The notes below the pieces were generated by a model. The model saw nothing but the letters and a program-made list of their open reading frames with translations. It searched no databases and had not been told where the DNA came from. The translations under genes were made by a program, and so were the position numbers. A stretch of DNA of 64,000 bases from Miscanthus floridulus. Lineage: Eukaryota > Streptophyta > Magnoliopsida > Poales > Poaceae. Numbering within the stretch: the first letter of the stretch is position 1; each line of letters starts with the position of its first letter. The stretch covers positions 102,140,166 to 102,204,165 of the forward strand of contig NC_089587.1 in the NCBI RefSeq assembly GCF_019320115.1. Direction: 5' to 3'. Positions 23,920 through 33,624 of the stretch are shown one piece after another.

Positions 23920-25152
23920 TGAAAGTGCAATCAAGCTCTAATTATAGGTTTTGGTGATAATGACCACGCAATTAGAGGACTAATGAGATTTATCGAGATG
24001 ACAAACAGGGAATCTATAATCGAGGATGTTATATAAAACAGAGGAGCCCCCAATTACAAATATTGATGGATTCAAATTCAAAGGAGGTTTAAATTCTTTT
24101 ATACTTTGAATTTAAGTATAGGAAAAGCCGTACTATAAAGGGAGACACAATGCTTAAGCTAACATGTGCTACAAAGTTCTCAATCCTACATATATATCCT
24201 CAGTTTCATAGCCAAGACAGTCAGCACTTCACTCTTACTATTGCTGTCTTGCCTAGTGTGGTAGTGCCGCACCTAGAGAGAGGCACTGCCGCACTTGAGC
24301 TGCGGCCCTGTTGTGACTTAAGTGACCCTTGGGGGCTAGGGGGTATTTATACCTTTCCCCTTTCTCCCCAACGTCTCTCTCTGCTTCCCCAACCGTTCAG
24401 TTCGAGTAGAAACAGAAAAGTGCTTCTCTCTCTCCTCCATTGGTGACCTTGAGCTCCCAAGCTTCTCTATTGATTTCTCCATCAATCCTTGAGAGAAAAA
24501 GGTGCCAAACTCAATTAGAGAGCAGATCCACTAATTCCCAAACTCTAAAGAACACTTGGTTCACGTTTTGGCCAGCGGTTGTGTTTGTTACTCTTGGAGC
24601 TTGGCTCCTAGCCGGCTAGAGTGTCGCCTGTGGAGCTTGCCAACTTGTGTGGCAGCACCGGGAGGTTTGTAACGAACTCTTGCAGCTAGTAAACTCACCC
24701 CTCATCTTAAGAGTTAAGTCTCTTGACTTGAGAATGAGGAAGGGTTGGAAATCCCTAAGCCTTAGTGGCTAACCTCAACAATGTGGATTTATGCAAGCCT
24801 TAGTAGTAAGTTGAACCAGGGGATAAATCATTGTGTCACCTTGTGCTTGCTTTACATTCTTGTGATTCATATTGTTGTTGAGGTGATTTCTAGGGTTTGA
24901 GGTCGATCTACTTATGTGTGGTGTTCCTACCACTTCTTGCTATCGATCTGTGTTCAATATACCTACAGGGACCTAAGTAACCTCTTGGATCCAAGTTTCC
25001 TTTTACAGATTTTGAATTACATCACGAAGTTGTCTGCAGGCATGGTAGTGCCGCAGTGCGGCGGTGCCACGAGTTGAATTTGACAAAAGTTCAAGTTTTG
25101 TTTTAACAGGCCTATTCACCCCCCCCCCTCTAGGCTAACTAGAGATCCTACA
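23920..25152 (+). repeat. 3' LTR of the Sirevirus
   Basis: The 1,233-bp copy starts TGAAAGTGCAATCAAGC and ends AGAGATCCTACA. It keeps the 340-bp block deleted from the 5' copy, including TATTTATACC near 24344 and several GTGCCGCAC motifs. Confidence 0.88.
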
Positions 25153-25157
25153 AGAGT

Positions 25158-26301
25158 TGTGAGCACTAAAGAATTGGAACAGTAGCTGTCAGGCAGCGAG
25201 AAAAATAAAAAAATCTCACTTGAGCTCTCTGGTGTGGCTCTGGAGCTACGCATGGGAGAGTCAGTCTAGATACTATCTTTTCAGTGCACTTCATGAGATA
25301 ACAAGCATCGAAGCTCTAGTGGTTCACCAGAGAGCACACCGAAGTTTAACGGCTAGTCCAAACTAACCATTGAAGTTACTATTGGAAAGCTCTGGTGTGG
25401 GAATGTCGGTGACCATGGAGCTCTTCGGTGACCGATTTCATCCCATCAAGTTGACAATGGCTAATTTCTTGAGAGGGGCTATAAATAGAGTATGTGGCTA
25501 GGCATTAGAGAATTCTTGGACTCCCTTGCTGATACATACTCACATTGGAGCTCAAGAAACACCTTCAATCACATTTCCTTGCTAGTGATTGCATTCTTGG
25601 TGAGGTTGGATTGATCCAAGTGCATTTTCTTTTGAGAGATTGCATTGAGTAGCCCTAAAGGTCATTTTGCTACGGGTTTGCTTGTTACTCTTGGTCGTTG
25701 TTGCCACCTAGATGGCTCGGTGCAATAGTACTCCATTGAAGCACTCAACTGAAGATTGCAATGTGCTCTAGAAGTGATTATGTGGGGCTACTGATTTCAT
25801 CCCCTCTAGAGAGGCAAAAATCACTCTAGTGGTATCTAAGTTTTGAGAGTGCCTATTGATCTAGCTGGCTCAAGATCAAGTTATCATGTCGGAGCCAACC
25901 TTGGGGGGTTGTAGACTTAATAGAGGAGCGATGATCCAAGGACACACCTCAATGTGGACATAGGTAACAAACAAGTTACTGAACCATGGGGATATATCAT
26001 GTGTCATCTTTTGTGTGGTATTGATCACTCTACTCTTGTGCATTTCTTTGTGTTGTTTAATTCCTAGAGTAGAATTATCGGACTTGTCATTCTAGGGAGC
26101 AAACCTAGCTAGTTTACCAATTCTAGTGACATAGCTTAGCTGATCTCTTGAGCATTAGAAATTGTGTAGGTGTTTATCACCCTAGGTTTGCAAAACAATA
26201 TAGCTAGAGGTACTAATACCTCCTTTGTTACTAATCTCTTGCCTAGTGTTTGTGCTTACTAGGCTATTCAACCCCCTAGCCATCCAAAGATCCTTTCAAA
26301 T
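25158..26301 (+). mobile_element. Right part of the older split LTR
   Basis: This stretch continues the LTR interrupted at 12903. It carries CTCTGGTG/CACCAGAG repeats (25230-25440) and a TATA-like GCTATAAATAGAG at 25479. It ends CCATCCAAAGATCCTTTCA at about 26298, a grass copia LTR-like terminus. No coding part or second LTR is seen. Confidence 0.45.
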
Positions 26302-27600
26302 ACCTTATATTTTTAGGATGAAGTATTACTATTTTACATATATATGTGTTATATATACATGTGGGCTTCATGTCAAAACTGGACCCCTGAAATGAAAACC
26401 TTGTATTCACAACGTAAAATTTTAGTGAAATTAACTTGCTAAAAATGACTCAACATAACAGCTTATATCTTTGTGCAGGTTAACAAGACTAGATCTATGT
26501 GGGATCCACGTCAAACGCTGGATCTTAAAATTAAAAATCTCGTGTCCACGCTTAAAATTTTGAGCAAAATTGGCTGAAATGTTTTTGGGATGACTCGATA
26601 TAACAATAGGTTACTTCATGTAGATTGGTGAAACAAGATGTGGGGTGTATTTGGCACCTCGGAACCATGCCAATTTTGCCTCGGAACACAAGAATCGCCA
26701 CCGAACAAATACTACGTTAGCTTTTTAATTGCAAAAACCAAGGGAAACGATTCTCCATTTTGTATTATGTGGGTGAATTGGCTACAAAGTAGTTTCACAG
26801 AAATTCTTGTTCTCATCTCACGTACTTTCCTCATGGATTTGCAAAGAATTAAGTGCAAAAGATAAAAATGGGTTGTATTTAAGTTGTTCTTTGTCCAAAA
26901 AAGTTCTAAATTTTTCTCATAATTTGTTTATCTATCTTTTAATAGAAAAATATGATTACAAAATCAAAATCCACCCAACCAGCCAAATGTTCTCACAAAA
27001 TGATTCTGATTCGTCATAGAAATGTTTCCTGAGAGAATCTAGATCCAAAATATTTCTACAAGAATCTAGATCCTTACCATACACAGTCTTAAATGTCGCT
27101 CCAGTCAAAAGCTGGACCCTAATATTAAAAAACCTGAATGGTTGAACAGCAATCTGGAACTCACTATTTTTGGCTCTACTCCTCATGGTGCTACTATTCC
27201 AGCGGCTTGGGAGATGAGGGAGATTGTGGTGGCGGTGTTGATGGGTTGAATAATAGTATTACCGTTGGCTATAAAAAAATATGTACTATGTGCTGACACA
27301 TTGGTTGTCTTGAAAAAATTGGTATTCCAAATGTACGTTTTTTTATATCAACAATATCAGGAATATTATTTTTAACTTGTTATATTTACCTCGAAGGACA
27401 TACATGTCTTTTTAGGATCATTGACAATTGACGACAGGGTCAATATGGCAATTTCTTTACTGTTGGCAAATCTATTATTTCTTGAAAGACATCCAAAGAC
27501 AACCAGCATGGTATAACTTGTAAACAATACATATAACATATTAAAAGGTAAGCAGCAGTAGAGGGACGGGGGCACGCGCCCCCTCCCCTAATTTCTATCG
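26302..27600. other. Unassigned non-coding DNA with a diverged duplication
   Basis: No gene is recognised. Two diverged tandem copies of about 140 bp lie at about 26360-26500 and 26500-26637. They share TGGGcTtCatGTCAAA, TTAAAATTTT and ATGACTCaAtATAACA. A third partial match is near 27090-27130 (GTCAAAAGCTGGACC). Confidence 0.4.
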
Positions 27601-27609
27601 AAAAAAATT

Positions 27610-28060
27610 ATACGATGTCCATGGCCTACTTCGTGGTAGAGGCAATCTACTTTGCACTGATCAGATGGACTAGGCAAAGTATGCAGTCCCTCGTCACACT
27701 CGGTATGTACTGTGCAAAAGCATACATAGTGTATTCATTTGCACCAACAATCTGTTCCTAGGCCATGGCAAAGTGGGCCGCTGGCTTTGCTGTCTCCGCT
27801 GCCACTACCCAGACTAGCCCAGCAACAATCTTTCAAAGAACCTCCCTCTCAACTGGAGCTTTAGATGTGTTGTACCTCATGAAAGAGATGTTGTAGTTCA
27901 GATCTACAAATCCTGTGTTTGAGATCCACGGGCTTCACATATTGTAGACTATTGTTGCAACCTTCTTAAAGCGGCATTGAGCTCCTACATACGCCTGACT
28001 AATACAAGTCTTGCAAAGTGTAGAAGAACTGTCCTCACGACACTACCCCTGCGTATACCT
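27610..28060 (-). pseudogene. DUF26 (Gnk2-type, CRK-like) gene remnant
   Basis: On the minus strand one frame reads CREDSSSTLCKTC, an exact C-x8-C-x2-C motif of the DUF26 domain (about 28040-28000). QAYVGAQCRFKKVATIVYN follows. Further on, YTMYAFAQYIPSVTRDCILC (about 27735-27680) resembles the start of a second DUF26 copy, with its first cysteine changed to tyrosine. LYHEVGHGHRI, in another frame, continues it. DUF26 pairs form the secreted part of cysteine-rich receptor kinases and related secreted proteins. Stops (TGA near 27955, TAG near 27645) and frame changes show a decayed fragment. No kinase domain is seen. Confidence 0.6.
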
Positions 28061-28454
28061 AGTCACAATGGCGGAGCTAAGGGGGCTAGCAGGGGCCATG
28101 CCCCCCTAACAATTGACAACAAAAAATTACTAGAATAACTTTATAATTTTTATTTATATTAAGAGAAATATTATATAAAATTCCTATCATATATACCTAC
28201 TAACATCTTCGAGATAAGAAAATCATGCAAAACACAACTAGATAATAAAATCCTCACAATAAACATCTCCGAACTAGGTCAGCACTCAAGATTTACAAAG
28301 TCACCCTAGACGTCATGCCATCAATGGGCATACCGCTTACCACTCAAAAAAGCGCCTTAGATCCTAGGATAAATATATGAAATTGCGAGCATTTGTCAAG
28401 TCAATAAATTAACCCGGATGGTAACCACGAGGAACCTAACGAGTTGAGTTGCGC
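28061..28454. other. Non-coding stretch
   Basis: No gene is seen. GGGGCTAGCAGGGGCCATGC near 28085 and a related CGGGGGCACGCGCCCCCT at about 27568 sit on either side of the DUF26 remnant. Both are G/C-palindromic and may be ends of a repeat. Confidence 0.35.
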
Positions 28455-29050
28455 TTAGTGTTTGCATGTTGGATTTTTTGGTTGCCCCCCTCCATTACAA
28501 GGTTTTGTTGGACAAGTACATCTTTTTTGAAGGCTCTGCCATGTACCGTCTTCATTAATCAATTTAAACAACCATTTGCTCACAAGACACTTATTTTGGA
28601 TGTCTAGGTTTTGGACCCCCAAAACCCCAAAGTCCTTTGCCCGGCACAATATACTCCATTTAGTGAGTCTATACTTTTTTCTTGTGCTCATCGCATTGCC
28701 AAAAAAATCTTGACAGGTAGGAATCAAGTTTTTGAAGAACTCCCTTGGGGACCTCAAAAAATGATAACGAGCATGTTCGCTGGTTGGTTTCTGGGCTGAT
28801 AAGCCAGGCTGGTGCTGGTTTGTTGCGAGATAAAAATACTGTTGTCTGGCTGATAAGCCCTGGCTGAAACCAACAAGCGAACATGCTGAACATGTACATT
28901 GCTAAGCTACTCAAAACAGAATTAATGAAGACTAGCCTGCCACCTAACGATAGAAGTTTTCCTTTCCAACATCTAAGTTTCTTCTGAAATTTCTCTTCAA
29001 TCATTATCCAACACATGGAAACATTATAATGGAGGTGCCAACAAAGAAAA
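28455..29050 (-). pseudogene. LINE (L1-type) ORF2 C-terminal fragment
   Basis: Minus-strand frames read EEKFQKKLRCWKGKLLSLGG, RLVFINSVLSSLAMYM, SFFEVPKGVLQKLDSYLSRF and GVLGVQNLDIQNKCLVSKWL. These are the conserved region just after the reverse transcriptase domain in plant L1-type LINEs. The catalytic RT part is absent, and the fragment has stops and frameshifts. A 120-bp MITE at 28769-28888 splits it between MYM and SFFEV. Confidence 0.8.
28769..28888. mobile_element. 120-bp MITE inside the LINE fragment
   Basis: The element has inverted ends of about 22 bp, AGCATGTTCGCTGGTTGGTT against AGCATGTTCGCTTGTTGGTT. The interior carries GCTGATAAGCC twice. A 3-bp duplication AAC at 28766-28768 and 28889-28891 fits the interrupted LINE frame. 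The superfamily is not certain. Confidence 0.75.
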
Positions 29051-29200
29051 AAGGAGAAATGGTAATCCCAGTTGTATTTGAAAATTTTAGACCATAAAAA
29101 AAGTAAGTTTTTTTTAGGATTATTCACAATTCCACGGACAATGCAATGTGATTTTAGGATATACGCCTGACCAACATTTGCAACTGGGTTCTAACCATCA

Positions 29201-29432
29201 GGGCGTCCCCAACGGGGCTCGAATCGCCGGCTGCGGTGAAATTCTATTGGTTGCACAGCCGAGAGAGGAACGAGCTAGCGAGTTCATAGTCGCTGGGCTC
29301 GCACGTTCTCCCATAAAACTCCAATCTCTGAGATTTAATGCTCTGCGTCACTATGCTCTCCACTTCTCCTTTTCTTTATTGTTTTTAGCCTTCATCTCGA
29401 CTGACGATTTGGTTATCCCGTTGGGGACGCCT
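29201..29432. mobile_element. 232-bp MITE upstream of the XRI1-like gene
   Basis: Inverted ends GGCGTCCCCAACGGG and CCCGTTGGGGACGCC lie at 29202-29216 and 29417-29431. TCA at 29198-29200 and 29433-29435 is a possible 3-bp TSD, which would fit a PIF/Harbinger-type (Tourist-like) element. It lies about 320 bp upstream of the start codon and could add promoter sequence. Confidence 0.7.
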
Positions 29433-29752
29433 TCAGAGATAAATCGATGAGAGAAAAGGAGTACAGGGTCGAAGAGTCACAGCAAGCAAAAGCCACTTTC
29501 GTTGGCTCGTTGCCCCCTTTACCCTTTGCAAAATTTCCAAGCCTTCTTTTCCTCGTCCCTGACTAACCGTGCTCTATGGACATGCAGCACTGCAGCCTGA
29601 ACAGAGCACGCACAGACACTGAGACACACCCCTTTCGCCTTTAGTCCTCCCAATTTAAGCACGCATGGCAGACCCTCTCTAGCAACGCAACTTCAGTCTC
29701 AGTCTCAGGCTCCCCCCAGTTTCTCTTCCCCCCAGTTCACCACTGCTATCCC
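29433..29752 (+). promoter_or_regulatory. Presumed promoter and 5' leader of the XRI1-like gene
   Basis: This is the 320-bp gap between the MITE and the start codon. It ends in a pyrimidine-rich leader (CTCAGGCTCCCCCCAGTTTC). I see no strong TATA box; TTTAAGCACGC at about 29655 is only a weak candidate. Confidence 0.4.
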
Positions 29753-31383
29753 ATGGAGACAGGTCAGACGGTCCAGGAAAGCGCTCTGCACGCCGGGAGG
29801 CAGGCGTGGTGGCCTTTGGACACCATGGCGTGCAGCTTGGACGACGCGAGCACCATCAGCAGCTTCCTCCTTGGATGGGATCCACAGCTCTGCTGCTTCG
29901 GTCTAGGAGCAATAGGAGCTGGCGCCGGCGATTCTGATACCCATGCCCATGCGCGAGAGCTTGAGCTCTTCGTCCCCAAATGTAGGTCTCGCTTTGCAAG
30001 TTTCCATGCCTACAAGGTCTGCATTTTTGTTTCCATTCCCCGCATGCAGCTTGTGTCCATGGCGGTAACTCGTTGACTGTGCTAGGCATGGAGTCTCCGG
30101 TGTCCGAGGCGTCAACAGCAGCGGCAACGGACTGGACAATGCAGAATGACGCGACGGCGATGCCCGGGGAGCTGGACGAACTACTCATGGTGAGTTCAGG
30201 CTTGATGATCTCTGTTAATTCAAACTTAGCATGCAAATCTTGTGGTCCGATTATGGTGCTTGCATTCTCTCACTGAACTCTTGACACCTTCAGAGCCTGT
30301 GGGATTCGGACAAGGAGCACGCCGTGGGCTTCAGCTCCTGCAGCGCTCCGAAGGAGGCGAGCGCCACCTCTTCCCAATGTAAGAGTTTACAATCTGGTTT
30401 GCTCTCGAGTCTGAACTTCTGAATTGCTTTCTTTGGCTTAGTTTACACTGCAGTTTCTTTTTTACTGTCTCCAAGGACTTTGGTACTATAAATTGTCACT
30501 GATTTCATGATTGTGGTACGGTTCCAAACAACTCGGACAAACTTTGATGATTAGGTACTCCATTAAATAATCGCGGTCCTTGTGAAATTTATGCCCGGCC
30601 CCACTCGAGATTAGCAGCACATTTCCTAACCCATCATATGTGCATTCTTATCTTAGGTTAAAAAAAAATCGATCTACACGTTCTGATGGCCCTCTTCCAT
30701 CACTTTGGTAGTTTGGTTGTCAAATTCAGGGCGTTTTGCTTGTGTTTTGTTTAAAGAACAGAGTACCGGTAATGTGCTTCTGCAGTTGATAATCATTCCG
30801 ATCTGAGCTCCATTCTGACGACGGTGCCGACATCCCCAGACAAGACTCCGACGCCGGCACAAGCAGAGCTTTCGGCATCTTCGACATCACACTGCAACGT
30901 GGACCCGCGGACCAGTGACACAGGTGGCGCCCAGCAGCAGCAGCAGCACCAAACCACTCGTGCCAACAGCTCGTCCAAGCGCTCGGCGCCGGAAGGTGCG
31001 GTCGTCCTATCCCGACCGTGTCACACTAAACCGCAGCAACAATTTTTCATTGCTCTCCTGTCTCTCTGCACGCAGAGAAAGGAGCAGAAGGCGGCGAGAG
31101 GAGCAGGAAGGCGCCGTGCTCCACCGCCGGTGCGGTGGCGGCGTACCCGTTCGCCGTGGTGAAGCCCGGCGGCGCGGACGGCAGCGTGACACTCGCCGAC
31201 ATCAACCGGTGGATCCTCACGCCGCCGGCTCGCCCCGTCCGGCACCCCGTGGGGGAGTTCGCGTGCGTCCCACGCGTGTCGGCTGGCAACCGGCCGGCGC
31301 CGTCGGGCAAGACGGTGGCCGGCTTCACCAGGCTCCGCACCGCTGGCAGAGGCACGATAACCATCGTGAGGACACGAGGTTAA
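29753..31383 (+). CDS. XRI1: XRI1-like protein (X-ray-induced, meiosis/DNA-repair associated)
   Basis: Five exons can be placed at 29753-29981, 30050-30189, 30294-30378, 30786-30995 and 31076-31383, all with GT-AG introns and consistent phase. The coding length is 972 nt (323 residues). The N-terminus has SLDDASTISSFLLGWDPQ, a middle part has ELDELLMSLWDSD, then comes a QQQQQ run. The conserved C-terminus is AAYPFAVVKPGGADGSVTL, then DINRWILTPPARPVRHPVGE and AGRGTITIVRTRG. These N- and C-terminal blocks mark the plant XRI1 family. Arabidopsis XRI1 is induced by ionising radiation, interacts with MND1 and is needed for meiosis; this is family knowledge. No stop or frameshift is seen. Gene symbol by family resemblance. 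Confidence 0.82.
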
Positions 31384-31441
31384 ATGAGTTGTGCAAGCAC
31401 GCGCGCCTGATGAAAATTAGTGACTGATTGTAGCGCAAAAT

Positions 31442-31466
31442 AGTACTAGTAGTAGTAGTAGTAGTA
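31442..31466. repeat. (TAG)n microsatellite
   Basis: About seven TAG triplets lie 60 bp downstream of the XRI1-like stop codon, probably in its 3' untranslated region. Confidence 0.7.
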
Positions 31467-31870
31467 AAAAGGAAACTGGAGTCTGATGAGGATGAATTTG
31501 GGAAACCAAGTGTTCATCGTTCATGCCGAGAAGAGCAAAGTAGGTGGCTGCAGAGGCTTATTTAGGGGCTTGAACCACGATTCAGAAACAGGGTTGGGTT
31601 GTTGTACCAGGGGACAAGAAACGGCAAGGAATTGTACATTTGTACCACTGGGCAGATGGTTGCTGTCACTGATGCTTAACCACCTGTGCGACTGTGCAAT
31701 TACGGTCCTGTAGATTTGAGCTCAGGTGCAGATGGCCCAAAGCCGAAGAGCCCAGCTGAAGAAGCTGAGGCCGGCGCAGAAATTATAAAGAAAGGCCCTC
31801 CTATTGTTTTCAAATTTTTTTTTAAAAAAACTCTCCTTATGTCACGACCCGGAACTCAAAGATGTTAGAC

Positions 31871-32007
31871 CTTTCCAAATTATAAGACGTTTGAAATTTT
31901 CTAGATATGTTACATTTGCTATGCATATAGATATATACTTTGTCTAGATACATAATAAAAGTAATGTAGCTAGAAAAGTCAAAACATCTTATAATTTGAA
32001 ACGGATA
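31871..32007. mobile_element. Stowaway-type MITE remnant
   Basis: Inverted ends of about 28 bp pair: CCAAATTATAAGACGTTTGA on the left and TCTTATAATTTGAAACGG on the right. The middle GCTATGCATATAGATATA is typical of small grass MITEs. Confidence 0.6.
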
Positions 32008-32422
32008 TAATAGTTTAGTAAAGCTAATGTCAATCTTAATGATGGTTTTCATGTCCTGATTTTTAATGCTCCATGTGTTACAAACAGTATAGATAAGTTT
32101 TTTTTTTTTGAAGAAAACAATATAGATAAGTTTCATCATCATAAAACTCATCCGATAAAACTTTCATCATCTCTTTTCTCCTATTCTATGACAGTCAACT
32201 TATTTAATAACATGACACTGGCCTACTAAATGTCCACCCCACCCAACCGTTAGGTCAACTGAAGAGTCCACGTTAACATTACCTTTAACCCTACCTATTG
32301 ACTAGTCAAAGAACCAGACGATTAGAATGTGAGTCTCATTGGTTACACCGTCAATGTAGACTAAATTAACCCATGCAACTTGTGGTGCAATATGTAAGCT
32401 CAACTAAGACACTTCCACCAGC

Positions 32423-32442
32423 CCCTCAAAAAAAAAAAAAAA
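32423..32442 (+). mobile_element. Minimal poly(A) insertion flanked by a 14-bp TSD
   Basis: CCCTC followed by about 15 A residues is bounded by two perfect copies of ACACTTCCACCAGC (32409-32422 and 32443-32456). The structure is that of a retroposition product whose body is almost wholly truncated. Confidence 0.75.
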
Positions 32443-33020
32443 ACACTTCCACCAGCAGATCTCCCTCTCCTTTCTCGATTCCTCAAGCATGGACAGGTTG
32501 GTACAATAAATTTAGGCAAATTTAGACGTATTTTAACCTAGAAATAAATAAAAATATTTATGATAGGTATGTGCATGTGTGATATACTCGTTAATACGCT
32601 AGGCATACTAATCATATATATGGACAAAGAAAAGGAAGAAGGGTGTACGGATAGACCGGATGATTTTTTTGGTAAATGGCATAGGTGTGTTAACTTTTGT
32701 AAATAGAATAGATCAAATGACTATTATTGGCGATGATTACTGGAGTTTAACAAATTAAATGTTAGATGTTTGTAATTACTGTGACAATTTCTAGGATTAT
32801 CTTTTTTTCTAGCATGTTTGATGCGGAGGCTCTGTTGAAGCCTTTGATTAGATACTAATTTAGACAGGTCTCCGTGGATAATAAACCATGATCACTTGTA
32901 TTTTGTTAATTGTGACCTAATTATCAGTAGTTTAGAGCCAAGACTTATTTCTATGAAATCGTGTACATATTGGTTCAGATTTGACAATTTTTGCTTGACA
33001 CACCGCCACTACTAGCTGCT

Positions 33021-33171
33021 GCTTCCTTTGTACCAAATTATAGGTCGTTTTGGCTTTTCTAAGTACATAATTTTTGCTATGCACCTAGATATACAAAATG
33101 TCTAAATACGTAATAAAAGTTATATATGTAGAAAAAACCAAAATGACCTATAAATTAAAACGAACGGAGTA
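33021..33171. mobile_element. Stowaway-type MITE
   Basis: The left end (ACCAAATTATAGGTCGTTTT) and right end (AAAATGACCTATAAATTAAA) are inverted repeats of more than 30 bp, with CGAACGGAGTA at the right edge. The element is about 150 bp and non-coding. Confidence 0.7.
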
Positions 33172-33309
33172 ATATATTTAAAAACCACAGCATACTGAAG
33201 ATTTGAAGTGCAGCTGTGTAGGATTAGGAACTAGATAGTATTAGTATATCACAGTGGCATGATATGGTGGTACAAAGCAGGAGTTTATCTTCCGCACCAG
33301 AGACCTTAT

Positions 33310-33571
33310 TGTTAGATAGAAAGGTTAGATGCATGTGTATTTACCTTACCATATTGTGCCAAAGCCAAGAGATCTAGATTGTCTATATATAGGAATAGAT
33401 CATCTATGTATAGAAGGTTTATATTCAGAAAAGGTCTCTTGGCTTAGCCCTCAAGTTGTAACGCCTATATGTAACTGCCACATGCGGGGCTATTCAATTC
33501 AATCAACACGCAACCATCGCACGACCCAGATAGGGCGTCGGTGTTCTCCTCCGCTCCTCTGAACTTTCACA
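33310..33571 (+). repeat. 5' LTR of the copia element
   Basis: This is the 262-bp repeat with a TATA-like CTATATATAGG at 33380. The primer-binding site follows at once. Confidence 0.92.
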
Positions 33572-33587
33572 TGGTATCAGAGCCATC
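33572..33587 (+). other. tRNA primer-binding site of the copia element
   Basis: TGGTATCAGAGCCATC directly follows the 5' LTR and matches initiator tRNA-Met. Confidence 0.9.
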
Positions 33588-33624
33588 GCTTTTGAGTAGA
33601 TTGCATCTCCTCTCCGCAACTACA

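Larger units (their letters stand above)
12904..25152 (+). mobile_element. Sirevirus (Maximus-lineage) copia retrotransposon
   Basis: The 12.2-kb element has LTRs beginning TGAAAGTGCAATCAAG and ending GATCCTACA, and a perfect TSD AGAGT at 12899-12903 and 25153-25157. The order is LTR, primer site, long gag with zinc knuckle, protease, integrase, reverse transcriptase, RNase H, an extra env-like gene, polypurine tract, LTR. The long gag, the extra gene after RNase H and the repeated purine motifs (such as GCCAAAGAGGGAGAAA) before the 3' LTR define the Sirevirus group of Ty1/copia. Numerous stops and frameshifts make it inactive. It carries a SINE at 16134-16449. Confidence 0.92.
31384..33309. 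other. MITE-rich intergenic spacer
   Basis: No gene is recognised between the XRI1-like stop codon and the copia element. The first part is presumably the 3' untranslated region. The rest is AT-rich and holds two Stowaway-type remnants and a small poly(A) insertion, listed separately. Confidence 0.6.

Noticed and set aside
24344..24354. TATTTATACC as a host-gene promoter
   Set aside because: It lies in the Sirevirus 3' LTR, with no host gene downstream.
31007..31364. Arginine/alanine-rich minus-strand frames across the last XRI1-like exon
   Set aside because: They are antisense to an exon with good phase and conserved family motifs.
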